From Paraphoma chrysanthemicola (taxonomy: Eukaryota; Ascomycota; Dothideomycetes; Pleosporales; Phaeosphaeriaceae): a DNA stretch of 64,000 nt. The stretch's first letter is position 1. The number at the start of each line of letters is the position of its first letter. The stretch covers positions 186,001 through 250,000 of the forward strand of contig JAGMWG010000011.1 of assembly GCA_020744225.1 (NCBI GenBank). Direction: 5' to 3'. A program made the translations under genes and the position numbers. Of this stretch, positions 45,272-56,825 are shown one piece after another. Under the pieces are notes generated by a model. That model was given only the letters and a program-made list of their open reading frames with translations. It was not told the origin of the DNA and made no database searches.

Positions 45272-46741
45272 TCATGTTGTTGCAGAAGGACGGGCGAACT
45301 GAGAGGGGGGGCTCTCGGCGTCGAAGGTCACTTTCCGCAGCTTCTGGGTATCGGGATGCAGTGCTTCAGGCTTCCGCTTGTTGGGGTTGGTGTTTGGGTG
45401 GCCATCCGTCTGAGACTGAGACGTGCCATTCGAGGCTCCAGTGGGTACAGATTGTACAGATGTGGCGGGCGATGGACTTGACCCTTTGCTGGAGCGCGGG
45501 CACTTGCTATGGAGGGCGATCCACTGTACATAGTTGGCATCTGCGTCTTTTGAGTGTTGCTGCAGCTGCTCGACGATGTTCATGAATCCAGAAGTTGCCT
45601 TGTCCATTTCGTTGGCCGATTTTGCTGACGAACTCGACCCCAGAGCGGAGGGGTTGAACAAGGGTCGACTCCAGGTCTCGTTGCACACAAGGCAGCGCTC
45701 TACTCTTGGCTCACTGTCGCGGGAGTCAGACTGCTGCTGGTCTTCCGAGCGGAGAAGATTGCGCTGGATGGCCTGGATGGCAGGCTCGTCTGAGAAGACT
45801 GCAGGCTCGTCAGGCGTGCGAGGTGGTGACGGGACGACCTCTGGCTGAGCAGGAGGTGTCGGGAGCGGAGGGCTCTGTCGTGACTTCTGAGCTACAGGCA
45901 TATTTGCTGGGGTGTGGTTGGCGGCAAATCTTACGTTGTAACGCTGCTGCCGCGGGATGGTGGTATTTGAATGATCTGGCTGCAGTGCGTCGGCACCTCT
46001 CGGTGCGAATTCTGTCCCTGGCCGGAATTGGACATTCTCGTGTGACGCCGGACCTGACGCAGAGTGAAGGTGCATTGGGGGAAGTGACGTATGAGGCAAT
46101 TGGTAAGAAGTCGATGGGGGACTTGTTGGGCGATAGTTGTCGTTTGGGCTCCGATGGGAATAGGCAAAGTTAGAATCCGGGACTGAAGATGAGCCGTCCT
46201 TGGATGCTTCGAGGCGCTGGTGAGCAATGATGGAGTCTTGGCGACGAGCGTTCATTGGTGGTGGCGGTTGCGGTCGCGGAGTGTCCAGACCGTGAGCAGC
46301 GCCAGCTGTCGAGGCCGGTGTGAAAGAAGATGCAGAAGCAGATGAATGGTGAGTGGCCACTTGGTAGTAGGCGTGTGGCTCAGAGGGCGATGTTGATGTG
46401 GCTGACTCGGTGGGGCTGTTGCATAGTCAGCACGTGTGTTGCGGTCGCACCTTCCTTCACCTCACTCACCTGGCTTGACTCGCGTGGCTGTAGGCCGCGA
46501 AGTACGAATGCTCCGTGGACGCCGACGATGCAGCGTTGGCAATTGTGCTCAGCGCAGGCGCACTGGGCGGCGTGGAGCGGGAGACGTGCTGCCGTGAGGA
46601 CGGGTGGTGGTACGCGGGAATGGAGTCGCTCGTCGACTGCGAAGAGGCAAGCAGCTCCGCAACGCTGGGCAGGGTTGGCAGGACAGACGACGCAGAGACC
46701 TGGTGCACCGAGTGGCCGCGACGGTGCCAGTCGGTCTCCAT
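45272..46741 (-). CDS. Ser/Pro/Gln-rich protein with possible C2HC zinc knuckle
   Basis: Two exons (46741-46470 and 46415-45272; 54 bp intron) encode 471 residues beginning METDWHRRGHSVHQVSASSV. Most of it is disordered, rich in Ser, Pro, Gln, His and Thr, as in fungal transcriptional regulators. The one ordered-looking region has ERCLVCNETWSRPLF, a helix-like stretch (GFMNIVEQLQQHSKDADANY), then ALHSKC. The C-x2-C and H-x2-C pairs are 57 residues apart and could coordinate zinc. A basic segment (NPNKRKPEALH) near the C-terminus could be a nuclear signal. I do not recognise the family; nuclear regulator is an inference. The intron was set so that AG|C keeps the Ser/Thr-rich frame open. Confidence 0.68.
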
Positions 46742-47301
46742 TGTGCGGCGCTGGAGAGTGGGCGCCGACGACGGTGTTATGGGCGGCGGACTGGAGGAGT
46801 CGGTTGCACAGAAGAGGAGCACAGTTTCAGGGCTGGCAAAGGGTCTAAGTCTACCACAGTACATTCCGCCGTCTCGTTTCTCTCGACCCTGCCAGGCTGC
46901 CCGCGCCGCACCCAAGAGGCGCAAACCGCTGGAGCTCATAGGCGGGGCGGCCAGCAGCACAAGTGCTCCAGAGACGCTGCATGCGCGTAATGGCCGGCGG
47001 GAAGGCTAAGCCGGCGAGCGGACTAGCAGGGGGGCCTGGCGCGCAGAAAAGCGGGTCCCTGCCCGTGCGCCGCGGAAGCGCTAGCACCATCCGCAGTTTC
47101 CAATAGCAGCATCGAGTGTCGCCAGCAAGGCAAGGAGCAAGGAGGAGCGAGCGCGACCGACGCACACGCCCGCGCCCGCGCACAGTTTGCAGTTGTCCCA
47201 AACGCACTCGCAGTTGCCGTCCCAGCGCCAGTCGGCCCGCAGCGCTTGTCTGTCCCCGACGGGTCACGCTTTTTGGCTCGTCCATCTGCTGTACGGTATC
47301 C

Positions 47302-47819
47302 ATGCCGCTGGCATCTGCTGCCTCGACGTCGCCACCCACCCGTCACGGTAAGCAGCCGTCTCACGCCCAGAGCCTGCGCAACACCAGCCCCCGTCCCCCC
47401 GCCGCCCCGTCAGGCCCAACGTCTGGCCTCATCGACCCTGGCTCTGCCGTCACGTGCCCCATGTCTGCGTGTGGACACCTGCACCCAGACAGGGCGCCGT
47501 CGAGCATGGCTGCGGGCGGGGCGCGCTTGCCTCGTTCCCGCGCCCTCTCAGCGACAGGGTAGGCGCGTTCAACTCGACCTCTGCCCTGCACGACAGCACG
47601 ACGGCCCAGGAGTGACAGCCACACCCTCCACGCTCTCGCGGCGCCTGCGTGACGTCCAGAGTGAAACGGTCCGACTCTCCATTGCCCAAAAAGAGAATCG
47701 CGACCACCTCGACTCACTCACACTCGCCGCAGAGCTCGTAGATGCGGGCGGCAGCAGCCGGGCCATCAGCACAATCCAGCGTGCGGGACGCGCCGTGCAC
47801 GAAAAGTTTGGAAAGGGGT
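47302..47819 (+). CDS. Weak candidate gene divergent from the Ser/Pro-rich gene
   Basis: An ATG at 47302 opens MPLASAASTSPPTRHG and reaches a canonical donor (GTAAGC at 47348). If the 262 bp intron ends at the CCCAG before 47610, the frame continues TPSTLSRRLRDVQSETVRLS and then SRAISTIQRAGRAVHEKFGK. This is an amphipathic, charged stretch that looks coding, unlike the surrounding GC-rich frames. The downstream end is unresolved: the frame runs on to a TGA at 47975-47977, but composition worsens after 47819. No family recognised. The end given marks the last part I find convincing. Confidence 0.28.
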
Positions 47820-50800
47820 TTCCTATCCTGGTCAGCCCTGCTCTGCTGCGACCACGCTCCTGGAGGACGACGTCTTTTGTGACGGCTGTTGCTGCCATCC
47901 CCCCGCCGTCTGCTCCCTCACCATCTGCGCCTGCCTGGTATGCAGCCACCGTTCCGTCCGCGAAGATCGAGCCCTGATGCAGTTGGACGTCGCGGCTACT
48001 GCAACGCCCCTTGTGGCGCGAGACGGCGAGCTTCTTGCAATTGTGACGTGCGCCGTTACCAACCGCGCTGCAATGGGCTCTCTGCTTGAGCCCTCACCGA
48101 TGGGTAAACTCTGTCACCGCAGAGCTTACACTAATCGGTCCGAATTGGGTTCTGCGCCGCACATTGCCTCTAGACGCTGTGTTTCGGCTTGCCGATGCCG
48201 CTTTCATTGGTTGTGCCGCCAGTCCTACACCGATCACAGCAGTTCTGAAGGACCTCGCCTAGACGACACCTGAACACGAGCGCTGTCTTGCACTGCGCAG
48301 TCGGCAATCATCGTGGAATGCAGCGGTACGGCTACCACGGTCGATCGACAGCTTCAGCTGGAGGATAGCGAGCACCGAAAGGAACCATTGTTTCGTCGTG
48401 CCTGGGGTGGACCCATGCGCTGCCGGTCTTGGGCTGCCTACCAACGTCAGCTGCATTGCGGCACGCTGCTGATCTCGTCGATTCAACCTTCACGCTCGCC
48501 CTGCTAACACTGTTGCGAGCACCGCCCAACTGGCCTGTGTGCACGAATCCATGAATCACCAACCGTGGACGTTACGGACAAAGTCTAGATGATGCACCAT
48601 GTTGTTACTTCCAAACATCTGGCAGAGTGAGCATCACTCTGCCATGTGCACCGCTGTTACCACAATGGCTGCCTTGCATCAGATCCTGCAGGACACTGCT
48701 GTGTCGAGATGCAGGCGGACCGACCTCAAAGCTATCTGAGGAATCCCGCTGCGTGTTGGATATAGCTGTGCATGTCCTGCACCACGGTTGTCAGACAGTG
48801 CAGTTATGCACCTGTCGACTGTAATGGACGGTGCGTATCAGGACCTACCATGTTCGTCCACCTTCCCAGACGCACCAACGCAATAGTCTCCTCGGACTGC
48901 ACGGCGCGTCCGCGGCTATCGAATGCATATCTATTCAGCGGAGTCGCAGTTATCAGACACGTTCTGCAGTCGAGCTATGCGGGCACGTCTTGCAGCATAC
49001 CGTGGCTCGAAAGCGGACTCCTTGCTTGCACGCTCACGTCACCTTGACTCTCCATCCCGATGGTACTTCAAACCGCGTGCCGGCTCTGCATCCTCGCCAC
49101 CCATGCACCTTCTCCATGCGAGCTACGTTCCGGGAGCGACTCCCCGGCTCGCTTCAATGCGTGGCGTTCGTTAGTGTGCTATTCAAAGAACATCGTTGAG
49201 AAACGTGCTGCACACTGCCAATCATGTGAATATCACTGTTGCACAGTCAATGTGCTCGTTTGCGCAGCTGACATCGCATTTGGATGTATCTCGTGGTGAT
49301 GCGGCTACATCGCTTAAGCTTGCAAGTTATGCGCGACATCAGTGTTTGCGGAAGCTCGATTCATACAACACCACATACATCATAGTCAGGAGAGACCGTG
49401 GTACACAGACTCTATCTCGCTGACTAATCTTTCATCAGGTTAGTCAGGTGACTTTAGGTTCAGTCGCTGACGTCGCGCTCGGCAAATTTGAGAATGTTTA
49501 TGGTATGGTGAACGAGCCACAATGTCCTCATCCTTCGCTAAAATCGCTAGATTTGACCCCCATGGTGTGTATTTCTCCCATCTTTCCGTTTGGTATGAGG
49601 CTCGCGGGCATCTGCGTCTTACATGGGTTTTATTTCGCCTTCGTCGCAGACGCGTGCCCACGTTCGTACCTCCACTACTTGCCCATGATACAGGCTCAAC
49701 CCTGTGCGATAATTCTGTCCAACTTCTCGGATCAAAGATACGTCCCCGCAATCTCCGGGAAAACCTTCGATGGCACGGGAACGATCCGCAAAGTATGATT
49801 CGCGATACGGAGACTCGGAGTGAAGTCCTTCGGGCCGAAGCCGGCGGTTTTGGGCCCGTCTACCGGAACACTAACATGGCCGATAGAACCTGAGACAATC
49901 GTGCAGCATGACCAAGAGGTTGTTGTATTGTGTCTTCAGTATCGACGATCTGTGAATGCCCAACGTTCATCAAAGGCGCGCCAACCATCCGTTGAGGGTG
50001 ATCGGTGGAGTGGATCCCGGACGGCCCGTAACCGCAAGCTTATCTTGACTGCCGATGTTTCAGATCGACCAAGCCAGAGTCCTCGGAATTGCGCGGAGGT
50101 CATGAGTCGCGAGTGGTAGGGTTGCGACTCGCATGCCGCACCATGATTTAGACAAGATCAACGACTACATCGGGGGCTGCAAGACTGGACTCGTATACTT
50201 GAAACAGGTCGCATCGTTCGGACTAAACTCCGAACCTCAAAGAGCTAATGCAACGGCTGCGGTGATTTTCTCATAAGTAGGAAGGCTTAGGTTGTAAGTT
50301 GGGCAGCATCACCTCATAAGCCGGAACGGCGCAACAGCTATTTTGCTCGGTCTCGGTATCTCCGCGCCGACACTTGAAGACAAAGGGGTAAACTTTAGCA
50401 CAGCTGGCCACATTGGCACCTGCAATCCGCACCGCACGAAACTCGCGGGGAGTCCACGAAACAGGCTGAAGTAAATTCCCACCAGGGGCAAAGGCGACAT
50501 CAGACAATGAAGCTAGCGATCCCTCGATGTCTCTCAATCACATAGTGCGTCATTTTGCGAGCTTTTGCTCCTGGTCGAGCTTGTTGGAACTCCTGTCATG
50601 ATCGCGAATTTTGCACTCCCTCGTAGTTGGCGTTCACTGATCAAATCACACTGAACTACATTCTGCGGTCTGAACTTATTAATGAAGTCCGCAGAGCGCG
50701 CTGTTGCAGCATCTTACCATCTGAAATATGTGCTTGGACAATATCAAAGCTGTGCGGGAAGCTAAAAGTGTATATAGAACTCGAGGAACATGTATCTACA

Positions 50801-51644
50801 CATAGATAACATCTAAAGGAGCACCTTGACGTGTAGACACATTATCAATGACGGTGTACGTGCAGATGGTCTTGGTATTCGAACATGAATACCCGCAGGA
50901 GAGCACACCACGACCAAGTCGAATTGATCAATCCCATCGCACCAAACCCTTACATCCTTCATGACTCACCGATTCACCAACGTTCCCCGTTTCATGCAGC
51001 TACAGCCACTCCATCGTGCCGATTTTGTCTCCCCAAAACACAAAACGCGTGGATAACACCCAGAAGCCACGCGAGCATCGTGAGGAGAAGATTGATGCAC
51101 AAAGCAGAGCCGCAGCCATGCTTTGTCCCCACAGCAAGTGGAGGAAGTATAATAGCGAGGAGGTAAAGACAGCAGGAGGTCCCGTCGGAGGCCATGCTGG
51201 TGTAGCTAGTTCTTCAAAGGTGTGAGCATGCTTAAATATACTGGAGATTCGACGGTGGACGCGCGTGTTGGGAGTAAAAAGTGGATGTTCTATTTTGTCG
51301 AGTCTGGCATGGACGCATATATGCAAGTCTAACATTTGCAGAGCCTCAAACGATGTACCAATAGACCACAGCAGCGTGATCAGGCTTCGCAAGTGTCACG
51401 GCTTCCTGTGGCTGTCCGCTACCCTTGAAAAGTAAGTACACACTCTCGACGAACAGTCAACAACATGGCTCGTCTAGCCTTGTTCAGCTGCTCGTACGAT
51501 CAAACTTTTGCTTGGCTGCTGGACGATGGCAGGTTACAGCCGCCTCGGAGTAGCGCACGTACAGAGAGCCTTCCGGAATGACGGTCACATGTGCAAGTAT
51601 ATCGTTTGACGTAGCACTTGACCAGTACGGCTGCAGAACATGGC
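47820..51644. other. Gene-poor interval of 3.8 kb
   Basis: Frames are short and mutually overlapping. The best-looking one (50271-50537, minus) lacks an ATG and has a stop directly upstream. I see no RNA gene and no repeat before the MITE at 51645. Confidence 0.4.
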
Positions 51645-51910
51645 CTGCACAAATATGTTCGGTCGTGTGCTTTTGCCATTCGGCCGTCAATTCCATGTAG
51701 TGGTATCCTAAAGATTCACTACATACTCCTGGTTCTATAGGCCGGGGGTATTCACTTAGTACTAAATGCTTATTTTTGTAGTCAATTAGAAGTGTTGAAT
51801 AACTTGTCAATGTTATGCTGCGCTTATAGAACAATGTCAAGGCCTCTAGAATCATTTAGTGCAAAAAGCTGGCCGAGTAACAAAATCACGCGGCCGATTA
51901 TATTGCGCCA
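51645..51910 (+). mobile_element. Decayed hAT-like MITE, copy B
   Basis: This 266 bp element aligns end to end with the reverse complement of copy A. Its left end (CTGCACAAATATGTTCGGTC) and right end (inward, TGGCGCAATATAATCGGCCG) form an inverted repeat about 30 bp deep, with the shared inner block GTGTGCTTTTGC on the left and GCAAAA/ACAAAATCAC types on the right. About 27 of 30 bases match between its left repeat and the corresponding end of copy A. No intact 8 bp target duplication is visible. A 123-codon frame at 51484-51855 overlaps most of it and is therefore not treated as a gene. Confidence 0.82.
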
Positions 51911-52464
51911 TATTCAATACCTCCATAGCATGAGAATTCTAACCCGCCATGTGATTAGAGCTCTGTACTCTCAATATTCCTATACTGTCTCGTTTTCTCT
52001 TGGAGAGGGCGAGAAAGTGAATGGCAGAATGCGTTGCAAAAATCATCGCTCGGATATAACGCTTCATAACACATTCGAATGATTGTGCACTATTTTTATA
52101 GTATTGATGAGGCGACTAGCGGCTGTATTCAAACGTACGATCAATGCAGCATCCACTTTCGTTAGTATATACATCAGTTACTAGATTAGCGAGACACTGG
52201 ACGCACCCGGCTCGAAATCCTACGGCAGACGCGATTGTCGGTGATAAAAGTATGTGAGCATTGCTCTCGGTCGCACGACCCATAGGATGACTGTGGAGAT
52301 GAGGTACTTTGGAGGAGCAGGGCCCTGCATGTTTGAGGATTCCTCCAATTGCTGTTATCGTACTAGTAGTCATGCCTCACCCAATATGACTTATTCATCA
52401 TGTAAACTGTGTAGCGTTTTGATGTGAAAAGCGTGCTTTAACACCCTACTAGTACAGAAGCAGC
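51911..52464. other. AT-rich spacer
   Basis: About 550 bp between the MITE and the NCS1 permease stop codon. It should hold the permease terminator. No gene seen. Confidence 0.45.
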
Positions 52465-54233
52465 TCATGAGCTTACAGACGGCTCGACCTTCCTTATGTC
52501 GACACCAACATCTACACCCTTCTCTGAATTACTGTCGCGCCCAATTTCCGCGCCTTCCACGATGTGCGTTCCATCAATGTCAAAGTCGACCTGGACGCCG
52601 AGTCCTGGTGGTGGTGAGATTCTGTTGAAGATGTAAAAAAGCACCGCGCTAGTCGCGAACCCAAAGAAGAAGCTGATCTGATAGAACCTTTTCCACACAA
52701 TACCAACATGAATGGAGCTTCCTGGTCCCGACACCTCGGAGATGAAGCCGGGCAGAGCCGGCCACATGCCCATTGTGTAGGCAACCATGGCACGCCAGTT
52801 GACGCCGCCAGTGAACCAATAAATGCCACCTGGCGTATAGAGCTCGGGGATGTTCCACTTGGTGCGGCGGACGATCCAGAAATCGACGACCAGTATTGCA
52901 GCAGCGGGCGACATGAACACTCCAAAACTGCTCAATACAGTGATGAAGGTGGAGGCCTGTGTGAGAAAGCGCCAAGGATTTGCTAGCACACCGAGAATGG
53001 AGAAGATGATCGCGCCGCGACGTTGCGTGATATATTTCGGAACCATCATGGCAACGTCCATACCTGAAGACACGCAGTTCTGTGTGTAATTGACGAAAAC
53101 GGTGACACTGAGGAGTCCAATGCCAGCGGAAAAGGTTCCAGCGCGGCATTTAGCGGTGTATTGCGTTTGCTGAACGTACTGGAGCATAATGAGGGGGTTC
53201 CACTCGAGCATGCCGTAACTCTGGGCTAGCGCGGAAGTCGAAATAATGCCAACCAGTGCAGTGAGAGTGACAGTCACGGCGAGTGTTAGGATGGCTGGCG
53301 TTGATGTGTGTCGGGAACGACCATAGCGGGTCCAGTCCGAGACTCTGTCCGTCCCTCCGGTATACGTGCCTGCTACTGACGTGATGCCTTGGACAACGCG
53401 AAATCCCGCTTCGGCCTTGCTGAGCTTGATGGCCGGGGAGACGAGGTCGCCAGGGCTGCCGCCGTTCGAATGGACGGCCCAGCCCATAATCCCTAGCAAG
53501 GTCACCGTGGCGACAACGACCTGCACTTCGAGCAGCTTTTGCACCTTCCAGGCTGGAACGAAGTAGATAATTGGAAAGTACAGGATGATAAACAAGACGA
53601 AACCAATGAGGCCGGGTGTGGTGATGCCGGCGCTCTCCGGAAGAGTATTTTTCATGCGAAGGAACGTTGGAAAGATTGCGTTAAGAATCAAGACAAAAGT
53701 CTGGCCACCAAAGTACATTTGCGTGCCCTGAAATATGCGGTCAGCGGATGTTCATGATATGTCATTCAACGCAACTCACATAGAAGACGAATGATTGGAA
53801 GACATTGAGCATGATGCAGAAGTACGATCCCCAAAGACCAAAAGCGGAGCGGGCCAGCATTCCATATCCAAGATGATGCTTTGCCCCGGGAGTACCATTC
53901 AGATACGCTGTGACAGACGCGATGAGCATCCCAATTGTGACCGAAGTCATGGCTTGAGAGGCTGTGAGGCCGATTCCTATCAAACTGCTGCCAATCGTCC
54001 ATGACGAAAGGCAAATGCCGCAGGTACCTGGTGTTGTCAATTGTTGTTCGGAGTTGTGGCTATGCTTGTTGCGCACCCCAATAGCTCACAAAAGCGTAGA
54101 TACCATATGTCCGCTTGTCGTGAGCAATAGGATACACGTCCCTGTTGCCCCATCGACTCGTCTTGATCGTTTCATACTCGTCATCAGTCGGCTTGACCTC
54201 GAGTCTCTTGAGCAGGGCCGATGCTCCACCCAT
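52465..54233 (-). CDS. NCS1-family nucleobase/allantoin-type permease
   Basis: This is a proton symporter of the nucleobase:cation symporter-1 family, Fur type, whose fungal members import uracil, allantoin, uridine, cytosine, thiamine or nicotinamide riboside. Three exons (54233-54077, 54027-53780, 53727-52465; introns of 49 and 52 bp) give 555 residues. After a hydrophilic N-terminus (KPTDDEYETIKTSRWGNRDV), TM1 reads SYWGTCGICLSSWTIGSSLI across the first junction, TM2 IGIGLTASQAMTSVTIGMLI, and the second junction restores VFYGTQMYFGGQ. The motif TGGTDRVSDWTRYGRS, long and hydrophilic between TM5 and TM6, is typical of the family, as is NPWRFLTQASTFITVLSSF. The C-terminal tail is acidic. Cargo cannot be fixed from sequence. 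It is divergent from the GMC oxidoreductase gene. Confidence 0.93.
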
Positions 54234-54952
54234 TGTCGCTTGCTGCAGCTCGAAGCAAATTGAGGCTGCTCACTAAGGACAACTGAGTTCCGAGGTAATT
54301 CGAGAAGGCTGCTAATGGAAATCCCCACTGACCAACCGGCCGCGCTCGGGGTCTTATTTCTCACTTGCGCGCAAACTCTCTTAATCTGTCAAAGATAAGC
54401 CGGCGCAAGCACCGCCCATGTCTGGAACTCATTCGGTCCCAATGATCGTCCAGACGTGCTGTGTCGATGGCAAACACATGGACCATGTTCCCTCAGCTCG
54501 GATGTCAGACGCGATACCAATTCGAGGACGCGAACACACTGCCGCACTTCCGCGCACGCTTTAGATACACATTGCAGGTCGGGTAATTTCCTAAAGTTCG
54601 TGATAGGACAAATAGGACAATCACGGGGAAACAGGAGGTGGCGCCGAGAGCACGGAGGAAGGAAGCATGCTTCCGAAGGCGCGTGCGGAGCCATGCAAGC
54701 GTGCACAGGTCAACAGTGGATCATCGCAATACCAAGTCCGCACCGTGCGTTATCGGCAACATGGGTCCATAACGACAATGCAGATACCTGCTCGATTGCG
54801 TGGAGGCGACACTTTGTGACTCGTGGGCACCACAGAGAGCATATTGATAGTCAGGAACCCAAACGCAGCCACGTGACTTTGAGGTCTCTGGTTTGTACCG
54901 CATGCTATCGGTGCTTTTGGGGGCGTGAGGCACCCCAGACGTCTGATCCGAA
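54234..54952. other. Divergent intergenic region
   Basis: About 720 bp separating the start codons of the NCS1 permease (minus) and the GMC oxidoreductase (plus). Both promoters must lie here, which would allow co-regulation. No gene seen. Confidence 0.5.
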
Positions 54953-56727
54953 ATGGGCGAGACATATGACTTTATCATCGTTGGTGGTGTGTCGACTCGA
55001 CCCCTTGACATGAGAAGCAGCTGTACTAACATCATCAAGCGGGTGCATCAGGCGCTGTTCTTGCATCACGCCTGGCGGATACCCCAGCAGCTCCTTCAGT
55101 CCTCCTTATTGAAGCAGGTGGCTCTAATGCCAACGCTGCGCATCAGTCAGGCGCGGAGCGCTATAAAGCAGCCTTTGCAGAAGGGTCGCAGATGAATTGG
55201 CGCTATAAGACCACACCGCAACTACACCTTGACGGACAGGAGATTGACTACTCAAGAGGAAGAGGGTTAGGCGGTAGTACTGCGATTAATTTCTGTGGAT
55301 GGACTGTCGGTTCAAGAGATGATTATGATGAATGGGCGAGCATCGTGGGTGATGAAAGATTCGCATGGCAAAATGTCAGGAGGGTGTTGAAGAAAATTTC
55401 TAACCTTGACCCTCGAATACCTGACCACAGGCTCAAAGACGTAATCAACGCGAAGATTGAAGATCATGGCACCAGCGGCAAGCTGGACCTCACATATGGT
55501 GAAGCATGGCTGCCAGACGTTGGCGATATCTTCACGGCCGCTGAGCAAGCAGGACATCGCATCAATCAAGATGTGAACGACGGTGATCCCATCGGAATGG
55601 GAATGGGCAGTGTATGTATAGCGAAAGGTGTACGCACGACTTCTGCCAGCGCATACTTGTCCCGGCCACCACCAAACCTGAGAATCATGGTTGACGCGCC
55701 CGTTGCACGGGTGATGCTCGACAACAAGCGCGCCACAGGTGTCGAATGTATCGACGGCCGTCGATTCACGGCACGGAAAGAAGTGATTCTTTCTGGTGGT
55801 GCTTTAAACACTCCGCAGCTTCTGAAGCTCTCAGGAATAGGACCCGCCGCAGAGCTAAACTCACACAACATTGCAGTAGTCCTCGATTCTCCTCTGATCG
55901 GCGAAAATCTACAAGACCACTGCTTCTCACCCGTCGGAATTATCATGGAAAAGGACCTAAATCTCCCACTAGGTCCACCTGGTCAAAGTCCCACTCCGAT
56001 GGGCTGGTTCAAACTTCCCAGCGTTACTTCATCCTCGGAGTTTGCACACCTCCCTTCCCGTGTACAAGCACATATGAACAAACCTACTGTCCCAGCAATG
56101 GAAATAGCAACAGTACATCCCCAAATTCTCTTCTTTATTCACCACCCGTCTAGTTCCATACTGACAGCCTCTCAGCACTCTCCGCCCTCTATGCTTGCCT
56201 ACGCCCCCACCGAAAACAAATCGTATCTCGGCGCCATCTGCCTGATTATGAATCCCCAATCCCGCGGCAGCGTGACACTAGAATCCTCCAATCCCAGCGT
56301 TCCGCCACTCATCAATCCAAACTTCCTAACGCACCCGTTTGACCGTCGCGTCATTATCGAAGGCGTTCGAGAAACGATGCGCATCCAGCGAAGCCCCGTC
56401 TACGCGTCTCGCACACTCGAAACGCTTGGTCCGGAGGACGATTCCGACGAAGCCATCTGGACGCATGTGAAGCGGAATTTGCAGAGCTCGTGGCACATGT
56501 CATGTACAGCTGCGATGGGAAAGAGTGACGAGGAAGGGGTAGTAGACAGCGACTTTCGGGTGTTTGGCGTGCAAGGGCTGAGAGTTGTGGACTTGAGTGT
56601 TTGTCCCTTTGTGATAAATGCACACACGCAGAGTGTGGCGTATGTGGTTGGGGAGATTGGGGCGGAGGTGGTGGCTGCGGAGTATGGGCTGGTTGAGGTG
56701 GGCGGCACGGGAACGTCGGGGCAGTAG
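54953..56727 (+). CDS. GMC-family FAD-dependent alcohol oxidase/dehydrogenase
   Basis: Enzymes of the glucose-methanol-choline family oxidise alcohols to aldehydes with FAD. Exon 1 is only 34 bp (54953-54986) and exon 2 runs 55040-56727 (53 bp intron), giving 573 residues. The splice restores the dinucleotide fold DFIIVGAGASGAV (Gly11, Gly13, Gly16), then LLIEAGG, the GMC signature RGRGLGGSTAINFCGW, and the second signature SGGALNTPQLLKLSGIGPA. The catalytic His sits in WHMSCTAAMG and the partner His in INAHTQSVAYVVGE. There is no signal peptide, so it is cytosolic or peroxisomal rather than a secreted oxidase. It is convergent with an aldehyde dehydrogenase gene, which could take the next oxidation step. 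Confidence 0.93.
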
Positions 56728-56825
56728 ATCGAGAAGCTGTAGGGACAGTGATGGAGAGCTGAGAACTGGAAATCAAACAAGATGAGCATGTTTCCACGCC
56801 AGATTTCTCTTTCTATCTCAAAACC

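Noticed and set aside
50271..50537. Minus-strand frame with a Cys-rich, effector-like segment
   Set aside because: It has no ATG, a stop lies directly upstream, and no convincing upstream exon was found.
51484..51855. Minus-strand frame of 123 codons with an ATG, resembling a small Cys-containing protein
   Set aside because: More than half of it lies within MITE copy B, which aligns to copy A where no such frame exists.
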